Source: Sinohyriopsis cumingii (lineage: Eukaryota > Mollusca > Bivalvia > Unionida > Unionidae). Taken from it: 64,000 nt of DNA. The translations under genes and the position numbers were made by a program. Shown here piece by piece: positions 11,441 to 23,150 of the stretch. The stretch is taken from assembly GCA_028554795.2 (NCBI GenBank), contig CM068838.1, positions 131,511,428-131,575,427 on the forward strand, given 5' to 3'. How positions within the stretch are numbered: position 1 is the stretch's first letter; each line of letters begins with the position of its first letter. Under the pieces are notes generated by a model. The model worked only from the letters and a program-made list of their open reading frames with translations, searched no databases and had not been told where the DNA came from.

Positions 11441-12101
11441 ATTCACTGTGGATTCCCTCTAGTTTCGTATTTCAGGTAATAATATTTTGGAATTTTCCGA
11501 TGTGTAGCGTCATAGGATTCTTTAGAAAGTTCAAATGGTATTTGAAAGTAACAATAAGTAAGGATTCCTATATAAACCTTGTTATAATTTAGTAAATGTT
11601 TCCAATTATCTACATAGGTTTAATTTTGGGAAGAAAAAAATTTAATAAACAAATGTTAAAGTTTCAAAAACTCTGAACTCGGCTAAACTTCATACATAAT
11701 TTTTGAAATTTTCAAATTTTTCCCGATTATTAAAAATTTTACAATATAAATTTTATGTAATTTCTATTGGGTTGAGGTTCCTATTTAATTTATATTAAAT
11801 TTAGGATTTAAAATCAGTTGAAATTTTAAAATTTGAAATTGGATCCTAAGGTTTGGTGGGACTCATGTCTGGGTCGGGGGATGAGTTGGAGGCTCTGGCC
11901 TGCGCAATGACAGTATCACACCCAGCCGAAACTCTCCCTCCCACCCCCCTCCCCATTTTGCTCCTCCTCTCCTCAGGATTCCATTTCTTGACAAGTTATT
12001 TCGTAATTATCTCCCTATTACTATTATTTGCCCACAGGCCCTCATTATTCCAACAATGTAATCTGTAATTGTATAAAGTGTGTTTTTGTCAAATTTTCCA
12101 T

Positions 12102-13012
12102 CTAAAAATAAAATGTTATTTCTTTTATATTTGGTTTTTTTTTACATATTTCCCCTATTAATTTTAGTCTTTCGTCCTTTCTTTTTTCACATTGTGTCAC
12201 AGCATGATTTTTACTGAAAAGGGCGTTCTTACACAGTGGACATTTTGGCGATACTCTGATCATGTGCCGTCTCACTGCCACCTCTCCTGTCAACCATGTA
12301 TTGTGCATGTATTTGAAGCAGAGACTTTGAATTTTAAGTGATCCTAATTTGTTCCAGTGCCTTCAGGCCCTGTCCCAATTTACTCCTAAATTTTTTTGTT
12401 CTACTTTACTCCTACTTTTTTTGTTGTATCTTCTCTTATCCATTGGTATGTATCTTTTTCATCCTTTTCCCATAAATCTGTTTTATCGCGATATTTAATT
12501 AGTAATTCTTTAACAAGCCTGAACTTCCTAGGTATTTCTAATTTTTTTTTAAATTTATTATTTGGATATATTTCCCTCCTATTCCTCATAGTATAACCAT
12601 ACCAATATATATATATATTTTATAATCCCCTATGTAATTAATAATGTCATTATCTATTTTATTTAATATGGCATTTTCTATTTCTGTAGATTTTAAAATA
12701 TAGTTTATGTTAGAATACATGTATGTTTTGGCAACCTGGGCCCGTTCCATCATACATAATGGCGTTATTGCCCAGATATTCACATTTTCTTCTATTTTCT
12801 TTTCCATGTTTTTACAGTTTTCCTGTTTATCTCTTCTCCCGAAAAAGACTCCCAGTGCCTTAACTCGATCTTTGATTAGAGGGGTAATCCCGGGTGGTTG
12901 CCCCACCAGTTCCATATCTTTAATATTTCTGTTTTTCGTGGTTGATTTTAGATCCTGAAGCTTGACAAAATTTTTCAAATTCCTTTTCCAGGTGTTTGAA
13001 GAGTTTTTTTTG
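12102..13012 (-). pseudogene. LINE ORF2 C-terminal part, copy 1
   Basis: Minus-strand frames read DRVKALGVFFGRRDKQENCK, then WAITPLCMMERAQVAKTYMY and SNINYILKSTEIENAILNKI, which is the 'thumb' and post-RT region of L1-type reverse transcriptases (the S.IGR..VIK....P...Y pattern). Further along, 12589-12401 encodes RNRREIYPNNKFKKKLEIPR and 12308-12102 encodes a CPLCKNALFSKNHAVTQCEK zinc-knuckle-like end. Frame changes separate the three pieces. Confidence 0.7.
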
Positions 13013-13713
13013 GGGGGGGGGGGCACCAGACAGATGCCCCCCATTTTCAAAAAATAAAAGTATTTTATGTTTGTGTTTCCCCCTCAGATGTGTTGTATGT
13101 TTTATTTAAAACAAAATTTTATATCAAAAATGCAGTTTTTAGAATTTTTGATGGGGTATTTATGTTTCCTTAGTGTTATCTAAAGGGTTGTTCGTCCGAG
13201 CCTGGTTTCCCTTACCTTGCACGAAGTTCCTTCCTTTGAAATTTTTTAACCTTTGCTATAGGTCGCCTAGGTCTCGGTGTTTGCTATATGTAGTGGTGCT
13301 ATATTGCGTGTATGCTATATTTTCTGTATGTTTGAGACAGCAAGTATAAATCAAATATCTTTCCCAGTTGTATTTCTTCCTAATTTGGATTCAAGATCCG
13401 TTATGATATATTATATTTTATCTTTTAATTTGTTTTATGGTTTTCGAATTTTGACGATGGAACGGTGTACTATTTAGATTTGTTATTAAAAAAATTCCTA
13501 TTGTATTATTCGAGCGATAATATGTGTCGTTCCTCGTAATAGGTTTTAAAGATGTTGATAGGTAGGTTACGCTCGATCCAAGGTCCACACTTCTTTTATT
13601 CTCTATGTGTTTCTCCTGGGTCGAGTTAGGCCTCATTTATTTAGTTTATCTGATTATTCTTTATTGAAAGATCAAAAATTGTTTAATGAGACCACATTTT
13701 TGTATAGTGGTCA

Positions 13714-13926
13714 ACCATACAGTGCGGGAGCTGTATGGCTTTTAAGATATAGAAGAAGGTAGCACGGTTTTAAACTAAGTGTTATACAGTATGCATTTGT
13801 GTCTGTTTTGTCTGTTTATCTTCTACATGGGGTGATTTCAAAGACTCTTTCATGGGTCTGTCCACTTCGCGTAGCGCCATGTGGCTTACCTCCATGATGT
13901 CATCGCCTTTTACTTGCCCCATGTAG
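13714..13926 (-). other. Conserved structured segment in LINE 3' region, copy 2
   Basis: The first stem pairs CCATACAG with CTGTATGG around the same TGCGGGAG loop (13715-13738). The second pairs CTACATGGGG (13823-13832) with CCCCATGTAG (13917-13926). Against copy 1 one base differs in each arm and base pairing is preserved. Confidence 0.65.
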
Positions 13927-14299
13927 TTTCTCTGTATCCATTATTATATGTCTTTAGAATTTGTCTTTCAGCAAAAAAAAAATTAATAACAATATTTTAA
14001 ATATAATTTGAAATTTTCTTTGAAATATGACTGTTGTGGGGTGAGAGGATGGGGTATGGGTATGGCATCGGCTTGCATTTGTGCTACTCGACCCTTCGGT
14101 CTGTAATACCGATTCCTCCCTCCCCCTCTCTCCCCCAATTCCAACATAAATTGCGTTATATCAGCCTGACGGTAAGATCTGTTCGTCGTAAGACATATTG
14201 AGTTCTTACTGTGGTTAATATTCTTATTTGTACCACATATCTTATTTAAAAATCTTTATCACCTGTCCACAGGATTTCATCGTAGTTACTATATAGTCT

Positions 14300-15930
14300 A
14301 TAATTTTTAGAACGATTTTGTTTTCGTAGTCTACCTCTATGAATAAAATGTTATTTTTGTTATACTTATATTTTTTGCATATTTCCATTATTAACTTTGA
14401 CATTGGGCAATCGTATGTAGTTTGGTGAAGTTCGCTGTTTTACATAAAGGGCATTTCGGCACTATCCTGATCATACGACGTTTGATTGCTTCTTCGCCTG
14501 TTAGCCAGGCGTTGTGCAGGTATTTAAAAATTATACTTTATGTTTTGACAGATCTTATTTTTCCCCAATTTTTTCCAAGTTTTTGTCGAATTTACCCCCC
14601 AGTTGTCCTGCTCTACTCTACATTTTATATTTTTGGTTACCTCCTCCCTAATCCAAGCGTGACTTTTACTTATTTCTATTTTCCATAAATCTGTTTTGTC
14701 CCTATATTTTAAAATTAGTTCTCTTATTTGTTTAAATTTGCGTGGTACTTCGAATTTTTTCATTAATTTGTTATTTTTGTATATCTCTGGTCGGTTTCTC
14801 AAAGTGAAACCGAACCAGTAGATGTACAGTGCTTCCCACGCTGTAGCCGGGTCTGATTGTAATTGTTTTAATCTATTGATTATGTTAGTTAATTTTAGTA
14901 GCAGGGGGCTCGGCAACCCCAAGCCCCCTCTACTTTTGGCCCTATATAATGTCTCTTTTTTTCCATAATGCATTTTATGATTCCATATATAATCTATTAT
15001 TTCAATGTCTATTTTGTTTAAAAGTTTATTATCCATATCTATGGATTTAAATATATAGTTAATATTTGAGTATAAATAAGTCTTGGCCACTTGGGCCCGC
15101 TCCATGATACATAATGGCGCCATGGCCCAGATTTTCACATTTTCTCTTATTTTGTTGATAATATGTTTATAGTTTTCTACCGCTTCCTTTTTACCAAAGT
15201 AAACCCCTAGAACCTTTACCGTGTCTCTCAGCAGGTGGGGGGGGGGGGGTGAAATCCAGGGTGGTTGCCCCTCCAGTTACCTATTTTTAAGATTTCGGTC
15301 TTGTCGTGGTTTGTTTTGGAACCCGAGGCTTTACCAACTTTTTCAAATTCTTCTACTAGATGCTTATAGCATTTCCCCTCTCTTATAAAGTTGGTGCAAT
15401 CATCTGCATGTTGAAGCATTTTTAATTCTTTTTTTAGGTTTGAATTTCTATTGCCATTACGTATAATAGCATTGATAGTGGACATCCTTGTCTCAATGAT
15501 CGTTGTATTTCAAATTCTTTCGTGCATTTCCCGTTTACCTGTGCACATGAAGTTATCCCAGTGTATAGGATTTCGGTCCATTTCCGGAAGTTGGGTCCGA
15601 AACCAAATTTTTTTAAAACATTCTGTATATAGTTTTATTCTAATCGGTCGAAAGCTTTCTCCTGGTCGAAGAGTACCATAACACCCTTCGTACAGTTTCA
15701 TTTGTGTAGTCAATTATAGTTTTAATGTTTAAAATATTGTTTTGTATATCCCTCCCTTTTCCCCCACAAGTTTGATTTACATTAATTATTTTGATTATCC
15801 CACCTTTTACTCTATTTGTTAAAATCCTACTTAAAATCTTATAGTCCGTGTTTAAAAGTGATATGGGCCTCCAGTTTTTAATCTCGTCTCTGTCCCCTTT
15901 CCCTTTGTATATATCTGCATGTTGTAGTTT
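14300..15930 (-). pseudogene. LINE reverse transcriptase (ORF2), copy 2
   Basis: Minus-strand pieces include IKNWRPISLLNTDYKILSRI (RT block 2 of L1-like elements) near 15890-15840, the catalytic block LKMLQHADDC (Y/F-A-D-D family motif with His at the first position) near 15430, and a 204-codon open frame at 15138-14524 beginning MKIWAMAPLCIMERAQVAKT. A G-run at 15238-15250 coincides with one frame break. A retroelement CCHC/CCHH-like end lies near 14460-14430. The copy is inactive. Confidence 0.8.
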
Positions 15931-16019
15931 TTGATGTGTGATTAGTTGTGAGGAAATATGGGCTCGTGTGTGCAGGCAAGGCGATGGATGCCGCTTACAC
16001 CTAAATTTAGAACTTTGTA

Positions 16020-16736
16020 TCTTAATGCTGACCTAGTTCCTGACCTTGTTTCAACATTAATAACAGTTGAAGAAAACAACTTCTTTTGTTTTTATTCATT
16101 CCTAGTGAGGGGTTTTAGGGTAGAATCGAGACTGTACTGGGTGTACGTGACTTTACACATGTGAATAGCATCGATTTCGAAATTCTGGTTTTACCGGAAT
16201 TGTGCAGTAATCAGATTTAATAGTGAAGTACTGAGAAATAATTTAAGTTGGGATTTTTACTTTTGACACTGAAAGTTGTTTTATTGTGACCAGTTTCATT
16301 TGAGATTTTTATTTTATTCTTTTCCCTGGAAATATTTGAGTGCTCATACATAATTCTTGCACAAAGACATTTATTGAAATATTATTCGGAATTCAAACAC
16401 CGTAATAGTACTGATTGTGGATCAGTAAAGAACTGCTGACAGTTCAGTGCTATACTGACTACAGTATACGTCATCGCTTTCCATTTTGGATTTTCGTCAG
16501 GACTCGAACTCAGATTCATTAGAACATTTTACTACTAGGACTTCTAATTTTTAATTCTTTGACTATTCTTTGATTGGGGGGGGGTGATTATTAAAACCTC
16601 AAGTTCTTTTCCTCATTTTTACCTTGTTTTTCTAAGGAAATAAACTATTTGTTAAATTTTACAAAGCTTGTTTTCTTCACTTTTTCTTTGTTACTCTTTG
16701 TTACTGTTTATGAGAGCCTAAACACGTAACATTTAT
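16020..16736 (+). mobile_element. Diverged LTR of the TGTTA...TAACA family
   Basis: Shares with the LTRs at 2729-3988 and 22224-23150 the segments around TGTGACCAGTTT, AAAGACATTTATTG and GGAAATAAACTATTTGTTAA, and ends GAGAGCCTAAACACGTAACA at 16736. The 5' part is diverged and may be incomplete. It is followed on the same strand by an integrase fragment, so it may be the LTR of that broken element. Confidence 0.6.
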
Positions 16737-17129
16737 TTGCTAATTTGTTATTTCAGGTACTTTGACCTTCACAAAACTATTATATTTATGAACCTGAGAA
16801 AAATTTTTAAATTTAGCTTGTTATCCCTAATATATGTGCCTTGGATCAATGTTTAAGGTAAATTCTATAATCTAGATGACTTAGTCACTTAGCACAGACA
16901 GAGAGGAGATTCATCAGTTAGTTTCTTTACAGAATAATAGAAACCACTAGCCAATTTCTGACTGCAGTTGTAAGATATCTGAGCAGAAAATAGCAGCTAC
17001 TTTATAAGCATGCAAGACATTTTAATGTGAGTTATAGGCCCCCAAGTACTATTTCTCAGAGAGGACACAAGACTGGGTTACAGAAATTGAAGCCACACAA
17101 GTACCAGTTTGTTACTTTGTGAAAACTGG

Positions 17130-17800
17130 GGTCATTATGAAAAAATGGAGACACCTGATGTACCTGCTGGTGATGAGTGGTCAGTGAGCAATCAAATAGT
17201 TGTTCCTAAGTCATATAGACAGGAAATGCATCGTCTAGCCCATAAAACTCCTTAAGCTGGTCATTTTGGTGTTAGTAAGACTTATCACAAGATCCTGAAT
17301 CATTTTTATTTGCCGAAAATTAAAAGTGATGTTTATAAGTACCATAAATCTTGTCACACTTGTCAAATGGTAGGAAATCCCAATCAGAAGAGATATAAGG
17401 CACATCTGCAACCTATTCCTGCATTTGACCATTTGACAAGCCATTTAACAGAAAAATGGTAGACTGTCGGTTCCTTACCTAATACCAAGTCAAGCAACCA
17501 ATACTTGTTGACCATAATGCGTGCGTCCTCAAGATTTCCATAGGCTATTCTTTTGAAGAATATCAAAGCAAAAACTGTTCTAAAAGTTTAGGCAATGTTT
17601 ATTAACACTTGTTTGCCACCCAAAATCTGTACAGCAATTTTATGTTTGATTATTTCCAACAACTTATGCATGAATTACACATCCAATAGTTTAATTTTTT
17701 TGTCAGTTACCCTGAAAGTAATGGGGCTAGCACAAGACTGTCCGAAAACACTCTCACCTACCCAGGATACATGTATGCAATTATACTGAATCAATTCTTA
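17130..17800 (+). pseudogene. Retrotransposon integrase fragment, second copy
   Basis: The plus strand reads GHFGVSKTYHKILNHFYLPK, YHKSCHTCQMVGNPNQKRYK and HLQPIPAFDHL, then after a stop the core region NQYLLTIMRASSRFP. These match the zinc-binding and core domains of the integrase at 610-1490, so both derive from one retrotransposon family. Multiple stops and a frame change break it. Confidence 0.7.
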
Positions 17801-18165
17801 ACAAAGACATTGATCAGTAAAATTCTGCATTGTATAATTATCGAGTAAGATCAGAATTTTTTTTACCCATATTGGTATTCATCACCAAATGAAAGACCCC
17901 ATGACTACCCTAAAACAACAAAAGACTGTCCCAGCACCCTCAACTACCCAGGATACATGTAGGCAATTAAATAGAATAAAACCAAATAAAAAGGCAGTGA
18001 TCAGTAAAATTCTACCCTGTATAATTATCGAGTAAGATCAGTAGAATTTTTTCTCTTGTTGATACTTGCTGAACAAAAGACCCTAAGATTGTCCCAAAAC
18101 ATGCTCATCGACCCAGGATACATGAATACAATTATAATAACTTAATGAAATATGCAGTTTTGGTG

Positions 18166-18170
<5 letters not shown>
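17735..18170 (+). repeat. Tandem repeat, three units of about 160-190 bp
   Basis: Three units each contain CTACCCAGGATACATGTA (or CGACCCAGGATACATGAA) followed by an AAAATTCT/ATAATTATCGAGTAAGATC segment, beginning near 17735, 17922 and 18085. Similarity drops in the third unit. Confidence 0.7.

Positions 18171-18199
<29 letters not shown>
18171..18199 (+). repeat. (TC)n microsatellite
   Basis: Uninterrupted TC dinucleotides. Confidence 0.95.
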
Positions 18200-18202
<3 letters not shown>

Positions 18203-18789
18203 CGTAGATAATTCACTAAACTACTTTTATACTGCAAAGAGCAGCACACTTAATAAGTCGGAATCATGTGTCACTACATTAATATTTCAAACATTCTTTC
18301 AAGTTTTTTTTTAATCTTTAATGTGACAAAGAGCAGCTGAATAATTAGAACCTAAGAGTGCTATATTTATATTTTTAAAATGTAAGAATTACAATAAATA
18401 AAAGTAAAATCTCCTGTAACATTATGCATTTTGCGTATTAGTATTTCCACTTTTAGAGACAAAAGTTATTAAGGAAGCAAACCAGCTTTAATACATTCAA
18501 AGGTTGAGTTTCCGTACATTAGCAATGCAAATTAAGTATTGGAAAACAATCGTACACTAAATCTAATACTTCTAATCGCAAGTAAACATTTTGATCATGA
18601 TACGAACATGATTTTACACAACTTGATTATTTCGGCTTTTGCGACAAAATATCTTCCAAAATGATGATCGTGATAAGAATAAGAAAACCCTAAGGAATGC
18701 TTACTTTTTTGCAATGTCATGCCCATAATCTTTTTTTATGTGCTATTGACGTTACTCTGAAATATATTATATTTCGCCGTAGCTTATGT

Positions 18790-18985
18790 TCAATAGTATC
18801 ACAGGAAAATTCGGCAAATGTGGGTGTGTGAGAAAGCTTGCCAGTAGCTTCTCGTGGGTCGGTGGTTCTTTCCGGGGATTTCCCGGGTTCTTCCTCCACC
18901 ATTAATACTGGCCGCCATGTATAGCCTTCGTGGGCTGAAAATGGCGTTAAACCCTACAACAATTACAATAACAATCACAGGAAAA
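18790..18985 (+). mobile_element. SINE 3'-body fragment
   Basis: Contains CCGGGTTCTTCCTCCACCAT, ACTGGCCGCCATGTATAGCC and AAAATGGCGTTAAACCCTAC, a 3' body seen on many molluscan and other invertebrate SINEs, ending in an AACAATTACAATAACAAT tail. The tRNA-like head is not evident. Confidence 0.5.
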
Positions 18986-19844
18986 GAGACGTCAGTGAGG
19001 TGCGTCAAAATGAGTGACGTACAATACGATCCTTAAAACAAGGGAGCGTCTAATGAAAGCTTGTTAAGAAGAGTACGAAGGAATTTATCACTGTCATTTC
19101 TGATCCTTACTTTGCTAAAATAACTAATGTTTCCAAAGTAATGAGAGATATCACTAAGAAGTAGATGTCTTAAACAGTGAAAGTAAATACTTAAGTGCGT
19201 AAAAACTAGGGTTGAAGAAGATGGATCACCCTGCTGTAGTGTATGCGTTTTTGTTTTCTTAAGGTGCTATAAATCACTTAGATCTTCAAGAAAGCACATG
19301 GTTTAGGGGACGATTAAAACTTCGTTGCTAACGTACACCTTAAAAGAAGGTTCTGAAAGAGTTTCAATGTTTATCGACACAAAATGAATGCCTTAAAGCT
19401 CCGTGGGGAGCATTAATTATTTCTGGTAAAGGAAAACCTTTAGAAATTTAAAGCGCCGTCTGTTATCATAATACCATGATAATTTCTACTGTGCCATTAT
19501 GACAACAGATGGTGACACGAGTTGGACAACAAAGACGATGCTGATAAAACTTTACATTGTAGCAAGGCCAAATCTATACGAAAACAGCAGTCGGAATGAT
19601 GTAAATTTAAAGTAAAGAATATGGTTCGTTCTAACGATGTGTGCATTTTCCTTGGGATTTATCTACAGTGTTTATCAATGATACACATTTGCAAACCGTA
19701 TCGACATTATACGGCAAATTTCTCGGTTACTTGGTACCCATACTGTGATGTATTTAATGTTTTATTATTGTTAGTTGTTGTTTCTAAACATATTTAATGT
19801 TCTAAAAATCGATTAATATTAATTAAATATGAAAATGTGCAAAG

Positions 19845-19845
<1 letters not shown>

Positions 19846-19875
<30 letters not shown>

Positions 19876-20037
19876 GGACCACAATCGAATCAAGATACAT
19901 GCTAAAATCTATGAAATGACCAGCGTAGAGGATTTTCGTTTGTGTCATACCACCATGTCTCTGGACTTACGAATGATGGTAAACGTTAAGTCAAGCCCAG
20001 CAAAGGATGAGAGAGAGAGAGAAAAAGAGAGAGAGAG
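19846..20037 (+). repeat. (CT)n and (GA)n microsatellites flanking a short segment
   Basis: A (CT)n array at about 19852-19876 and a (GA)n-rich array at about 20008-20037 lie 130 bp apart on opposite sense, so they could pair. The open frame across them is repeat-driven and not called as a gene. Confidence 0.85.
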
Positions 20038-20673
20038 CTTTAAAGTCAAACTGACCACAAAGCGAGATTGAGTTTTATGGTTGGTGGTACTGTTACTAGG
20101 GCAGAATAATGACTTAGATCAACTGTAAATATATTAAAATATTTTAATTACCTCTTGCTTAGTTTCTATTCCACGTTAATTTCCATGCGCCTGTACTTGA
20201 ATGCCTAAGCGTCTATGTGAATGGCGCAGCTAACGAAGTATTTGGAGCGCTCTTTAAATTCATCATTAAAACCATCTTTCATGTTTACATCATAAGTGTG
20301 TGTTATATTGATTTAATCAATGTGAAGCAAAATAGAAACTAAAAATACAAAACAATCAACTTATCAATATGCAAAAGTGATTGTGAATAGCCACAAAAGG
20401 TATATTACTTTATTTTGTAGCAAACACACTTGCAGGAATGTGAAGACTTCATTCACTCGGTCAATATACAGCTGCCTGTAGTAAATCTTAACTCCATTCA
20501 AAGGGCAAATATATGTATTTGTATGTGATATAAATAAAATATATGTATAGCATGTAGGCTGTATGAATGATATACCACTCGCTGTATAAACTTTTTATTA
20601 AAAGGAAAATCGGCAAGCCTCGTTTCCTTATAATTACAAATTTATTCATCACGTGGTATATCATTGATACAGC

Positions 20674-20719
20674 GTACATACATACATACATACATACATA
20701 CATACATACATACATACAT
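20674..20719 (+). repeat. (CATA)n microsatellite
   Basis: About 11 CATA tetranucleotides. Confidence 0.95.
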
Positions 20720-21038
20720 TGCTCACCTAATGGCCAATATTTGTCTTTAATCGATTGTATTTTTGTATCCTCTTCAAGAATAAATCTCTGTCATCATATA
20801 CCTGTAAGAGCACAGTTGATTGTTCCTGACTAACTCCAGGGATCGATTTTTTCGCACTATACAGTTACAATCAACTGCAGGAAGGCTTCTAATATTTGCA
20901 TTTGGAGATGTTCAATATCGAAATCTGTTACGACTCTATAGACCATTCTCAGAATATATTCATGTATTCATGTGACCCTGGGTCAACGAATCCAAAACGA
21001 GGCTAAGCTAGGCACCAGCTTCATTTTACATAGCAACC

Positions 21039-21272
21039 ATGGCTGCTACAATTGATACTGGCAAGGGAAAAAATAGTGACGAATATTTTTATGTTCCGTT
21101 GTGCAATGGCAATGGTAGAATTCACATAGATTTAAGCTTCCACTATATTCCATCAGTGAAGAATATGGAGCGTCGTAAAAGATGGACTGTTGCAATGCGT
21201 CTTGATGAGGGACCGAATGTTAAGATAATAAACTGGATGAATGTTGGTGTGTTTGTTTTTTCTTCTGAATGA
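21039..21272 (+). pseudogene. THAP-domain-like remnant
   Basis: The 77-residue frame has the THAP skeleton: YVPLCNGNGR, then LSFHYIPSVKNMERRKRW and RLDEGPNVKIINW, matching the 'C..P.C......SFHRFP.....R..W...IRRDE' pattern of the zinc-dependent DNA-binding THAP fold. The first Cys of the CxxxC pair is replaced and the C-terminal CxxH is missing where the frame ends FSSE, so zinc binding is probably lost. THAP domains are the DNA-binding modules of P-element-type transposases and many domesticated proteins. It sits inside inverted repeats. Confidence 0.6.
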
Positions 21273-21592
21273 TGTAATAAAGAGAAATCAAAATCAAAAT
21301 AGGTTCTGTCGTTGAAGCAAATAAGTGTATGTATGTGTGTTATATAATGGTAGGTTTCTACAAATGTTACCCCATGTCCCATTCCACAAAACACGGTCAT
21401 CGAAATCTCTGCGTACCTCCACGCAGCACATTCATCTAAGCGATTATGAATTGATATACGAGTAGTAATTACAGAAAAAGTGAATTTTATTATCTAGTTG
21501 AAAAAATAAATAGAAATAGTAAAATGAAAATGACCACGATAGAAAAGAGATATAGCACCAGTAAAATAAAAACGATGAGAGGACAAGTTGAA

Positions 21593-21598
<6 letters not shown>

Positions 21599-21647
<49 letters not shown>
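21599..21647 (+). repeat. (GA)n microsatellite
   Basis: About 24 GA units inside the THAP-carrying transposon. Confidence 0.95.
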
Positions 21648-21648
<1 letters not shown>

Positions 21649-22223
21649 TGACTGGATACAAATTAATGAAACTGTTGATAAAACCTATTGATATGTGTAA
21701 ACATAAGGAAAAGTGTGCACTCTTATATCACAGGCCATTGAAATTCTATCATTGTAGTAAGTTAATGTCAGAGAAATCCCCCAAAAGGGGAGCAAATATA
21801 TATCTGGCAAACAGCTTAGATCGTTACTCGATGTACAGTAGGACGCCATATTTTTTCTCGATCTGGATAGCTTAGCCTCGTTTTCGTGATGCATTAATAT
21901 TCATGAGGATCTCATTAAGAATGGTCTATAGTATTACCCTAACAGAAAAGATCAACAAGTTTTGTAACATTCAAAATATAATTTATTCCCCTAAAATAGA
22001 AAATGAAAAATGAAAAATTATTTTACAATATGTTGCATCAGGTCCTAAATATACATATAAGTTCAATCACAAGTCCAAAAATATCGAATTTCCCAAATGA
22101 GTTTCTGTGGTAATCCAAAAATGAAGTTCAATCTTCTGTACTGATGTGCTAATAGTCTTGATGGATCACAATGATATAATAGAAAATATCTAATTGAATT
22201 CATAGTAATTCCAAAACATCAAC

Positions 22224-23150
22224 TGTTATTTATATTTAATGTAATTGTTTGCTTGTTATTTTTTTTCTTATAAATTCATTACATGTTATTGTAATGTAAC
22301 ATTGCATGCTGTATTTGACCTTGTCCAAAATTTATTCAACTTCTGCTTGACCTGATTGATTTATTTTTATTTTTTTTAATTTCATTTTATGTAAACAAGT
22401 AATAATAGCTTATTGTTCTCTAATGTAAACAAGTAATAATAGCTTATTGTTCTCTATGTGTATGAACTTAACATCAGGCTTTTTATTCAAGTAAACAAGA
22501 AGGAGTAAATATGTTGATTTGAGTCAGGGTATTGGAGTTTTCTAAGTGAATTTTACAGGTTATTGTGTCGCAAATAAACAAGGCTCATTAGATAATTCTA
22601 GACGGTTATTTTCCATTAGGTAATGTTTTTTTTTTAGAAAATGCTAATTGTGACCTATCAAGTAGAGAACTATGTAATTTTGTGATTGTGAAGATTTGGT
22701 CAGTCGTGCTTCAACATCTAGCAGCTTCAAGTTGTATTATGTTGTGACCAGTTTGGGCATATTTTTCTTTTCTTCAAATTATTGAATTCAAGTGACCATT
22801 CTCTCTGAAATACAAAAGTGCTCTGAGAAAATTCTTGGATAAAGACATTTACTGGAATTCGTAGTAAATTCAAACCTGGAATTATATTATTGTGATTAAA
22901 CAAAGGACTGTTGATACATCAACACTTCAATAACTATCACAGACACGTAATCAACTTCAGTTTGGGATATTTTCTGGACTTTTGCTCAATTTTATTCAGG
23001 ACTTTAAAGTACTAAGACTTTTGTCTGTAATTCTTGCATTATTTTGGGATTTAATTCGCAATCCCGTAAGTTCTTTTTTCTCATTTTCACTTTGTATTCT
23101 AGCGAAATAAATTATTTCTTAAATGTTAAAAAGCTTGTTGTCTTTCACTC
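22224..23150 (+). mobile_element. LTR of the TGTTA...TAACA family
   Basis: Begins TGTTATTTATATTTAAT like the solo LTR at 2729 and stays collinear with it through the GACCTTGTCC, TGTGACCAG, GATAAAGACATTTACTGG and GGGATTTAATTCGCAAT segments up to the GCTTGTTGTCTTTCACTC stretch. The last 30-40 bp including CGTAACA are missing. A local tandem duplication of about 34 bp (TAATGTAAACAAGTAATAAT...) is seen at about 22388-22456. It lacks the SINE present in the first copy. Confidence 0.75.

Larger units (their letters stand above)
10540..13012 (-). mobile_element. 5'-truncated LINE, copy 1 (L1/Tx1-like)
   Basis: The minus strand carries the C-terminal third of a LINE ORF2 (about 13012-12102) and then a long 3' region down to a terminal hairpin at 10540-10557 followed by C- and A-runs. 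It is truncated at its 5' side exactly where the 3' end of copy 2 begins, so the two copies stand head to tail. The ORF2 part matches copy 2 closely in protein sequence. 5' truncation is the usual outcome of target-primed reverse transcription. Confidence 0.75.
13023..15930 (-). mobile_element. 5'-truncated LINE, copy 2 (L1/Tx1-like)
   Basis: The minus strand holds most of a reverse transcriptase and the C-terminal domain of ORF2 (15930-14300) followed by the same 3' region seen in copy 1, down to the hairpin at 13023-13040. The endonuclease domain is missing. Both copies share the layout: ORF2 end, a G/C-rich block with T-rich flanks, AT-rich spacer, two conserved hairpins, terminal hairpin. 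Confidence 0.75.
20938..21930. mobile_element. Inverted-repeat DNA transposon remnant carrying a THAP-like frame
   Basis: The left end (TCTATAGACCATTCTCAG ... AAAACGAGGCTAAGCTA, 20936-21010) recurs as reverse complement at the right end (TAGCTTAGCCTCGTTTTCG ... AGAATGGTCTATAG, 21867-21931), giving imperfect terminal inverted repeats of about 65-75 bp around a 1-kb unit. Inside are a 77-codon THAP-like frame and a (GA)n array. The size, inverted repeats and THAP fold suggest a non-autonomous relative of P-element-like transposons. Confidence 0.65.
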
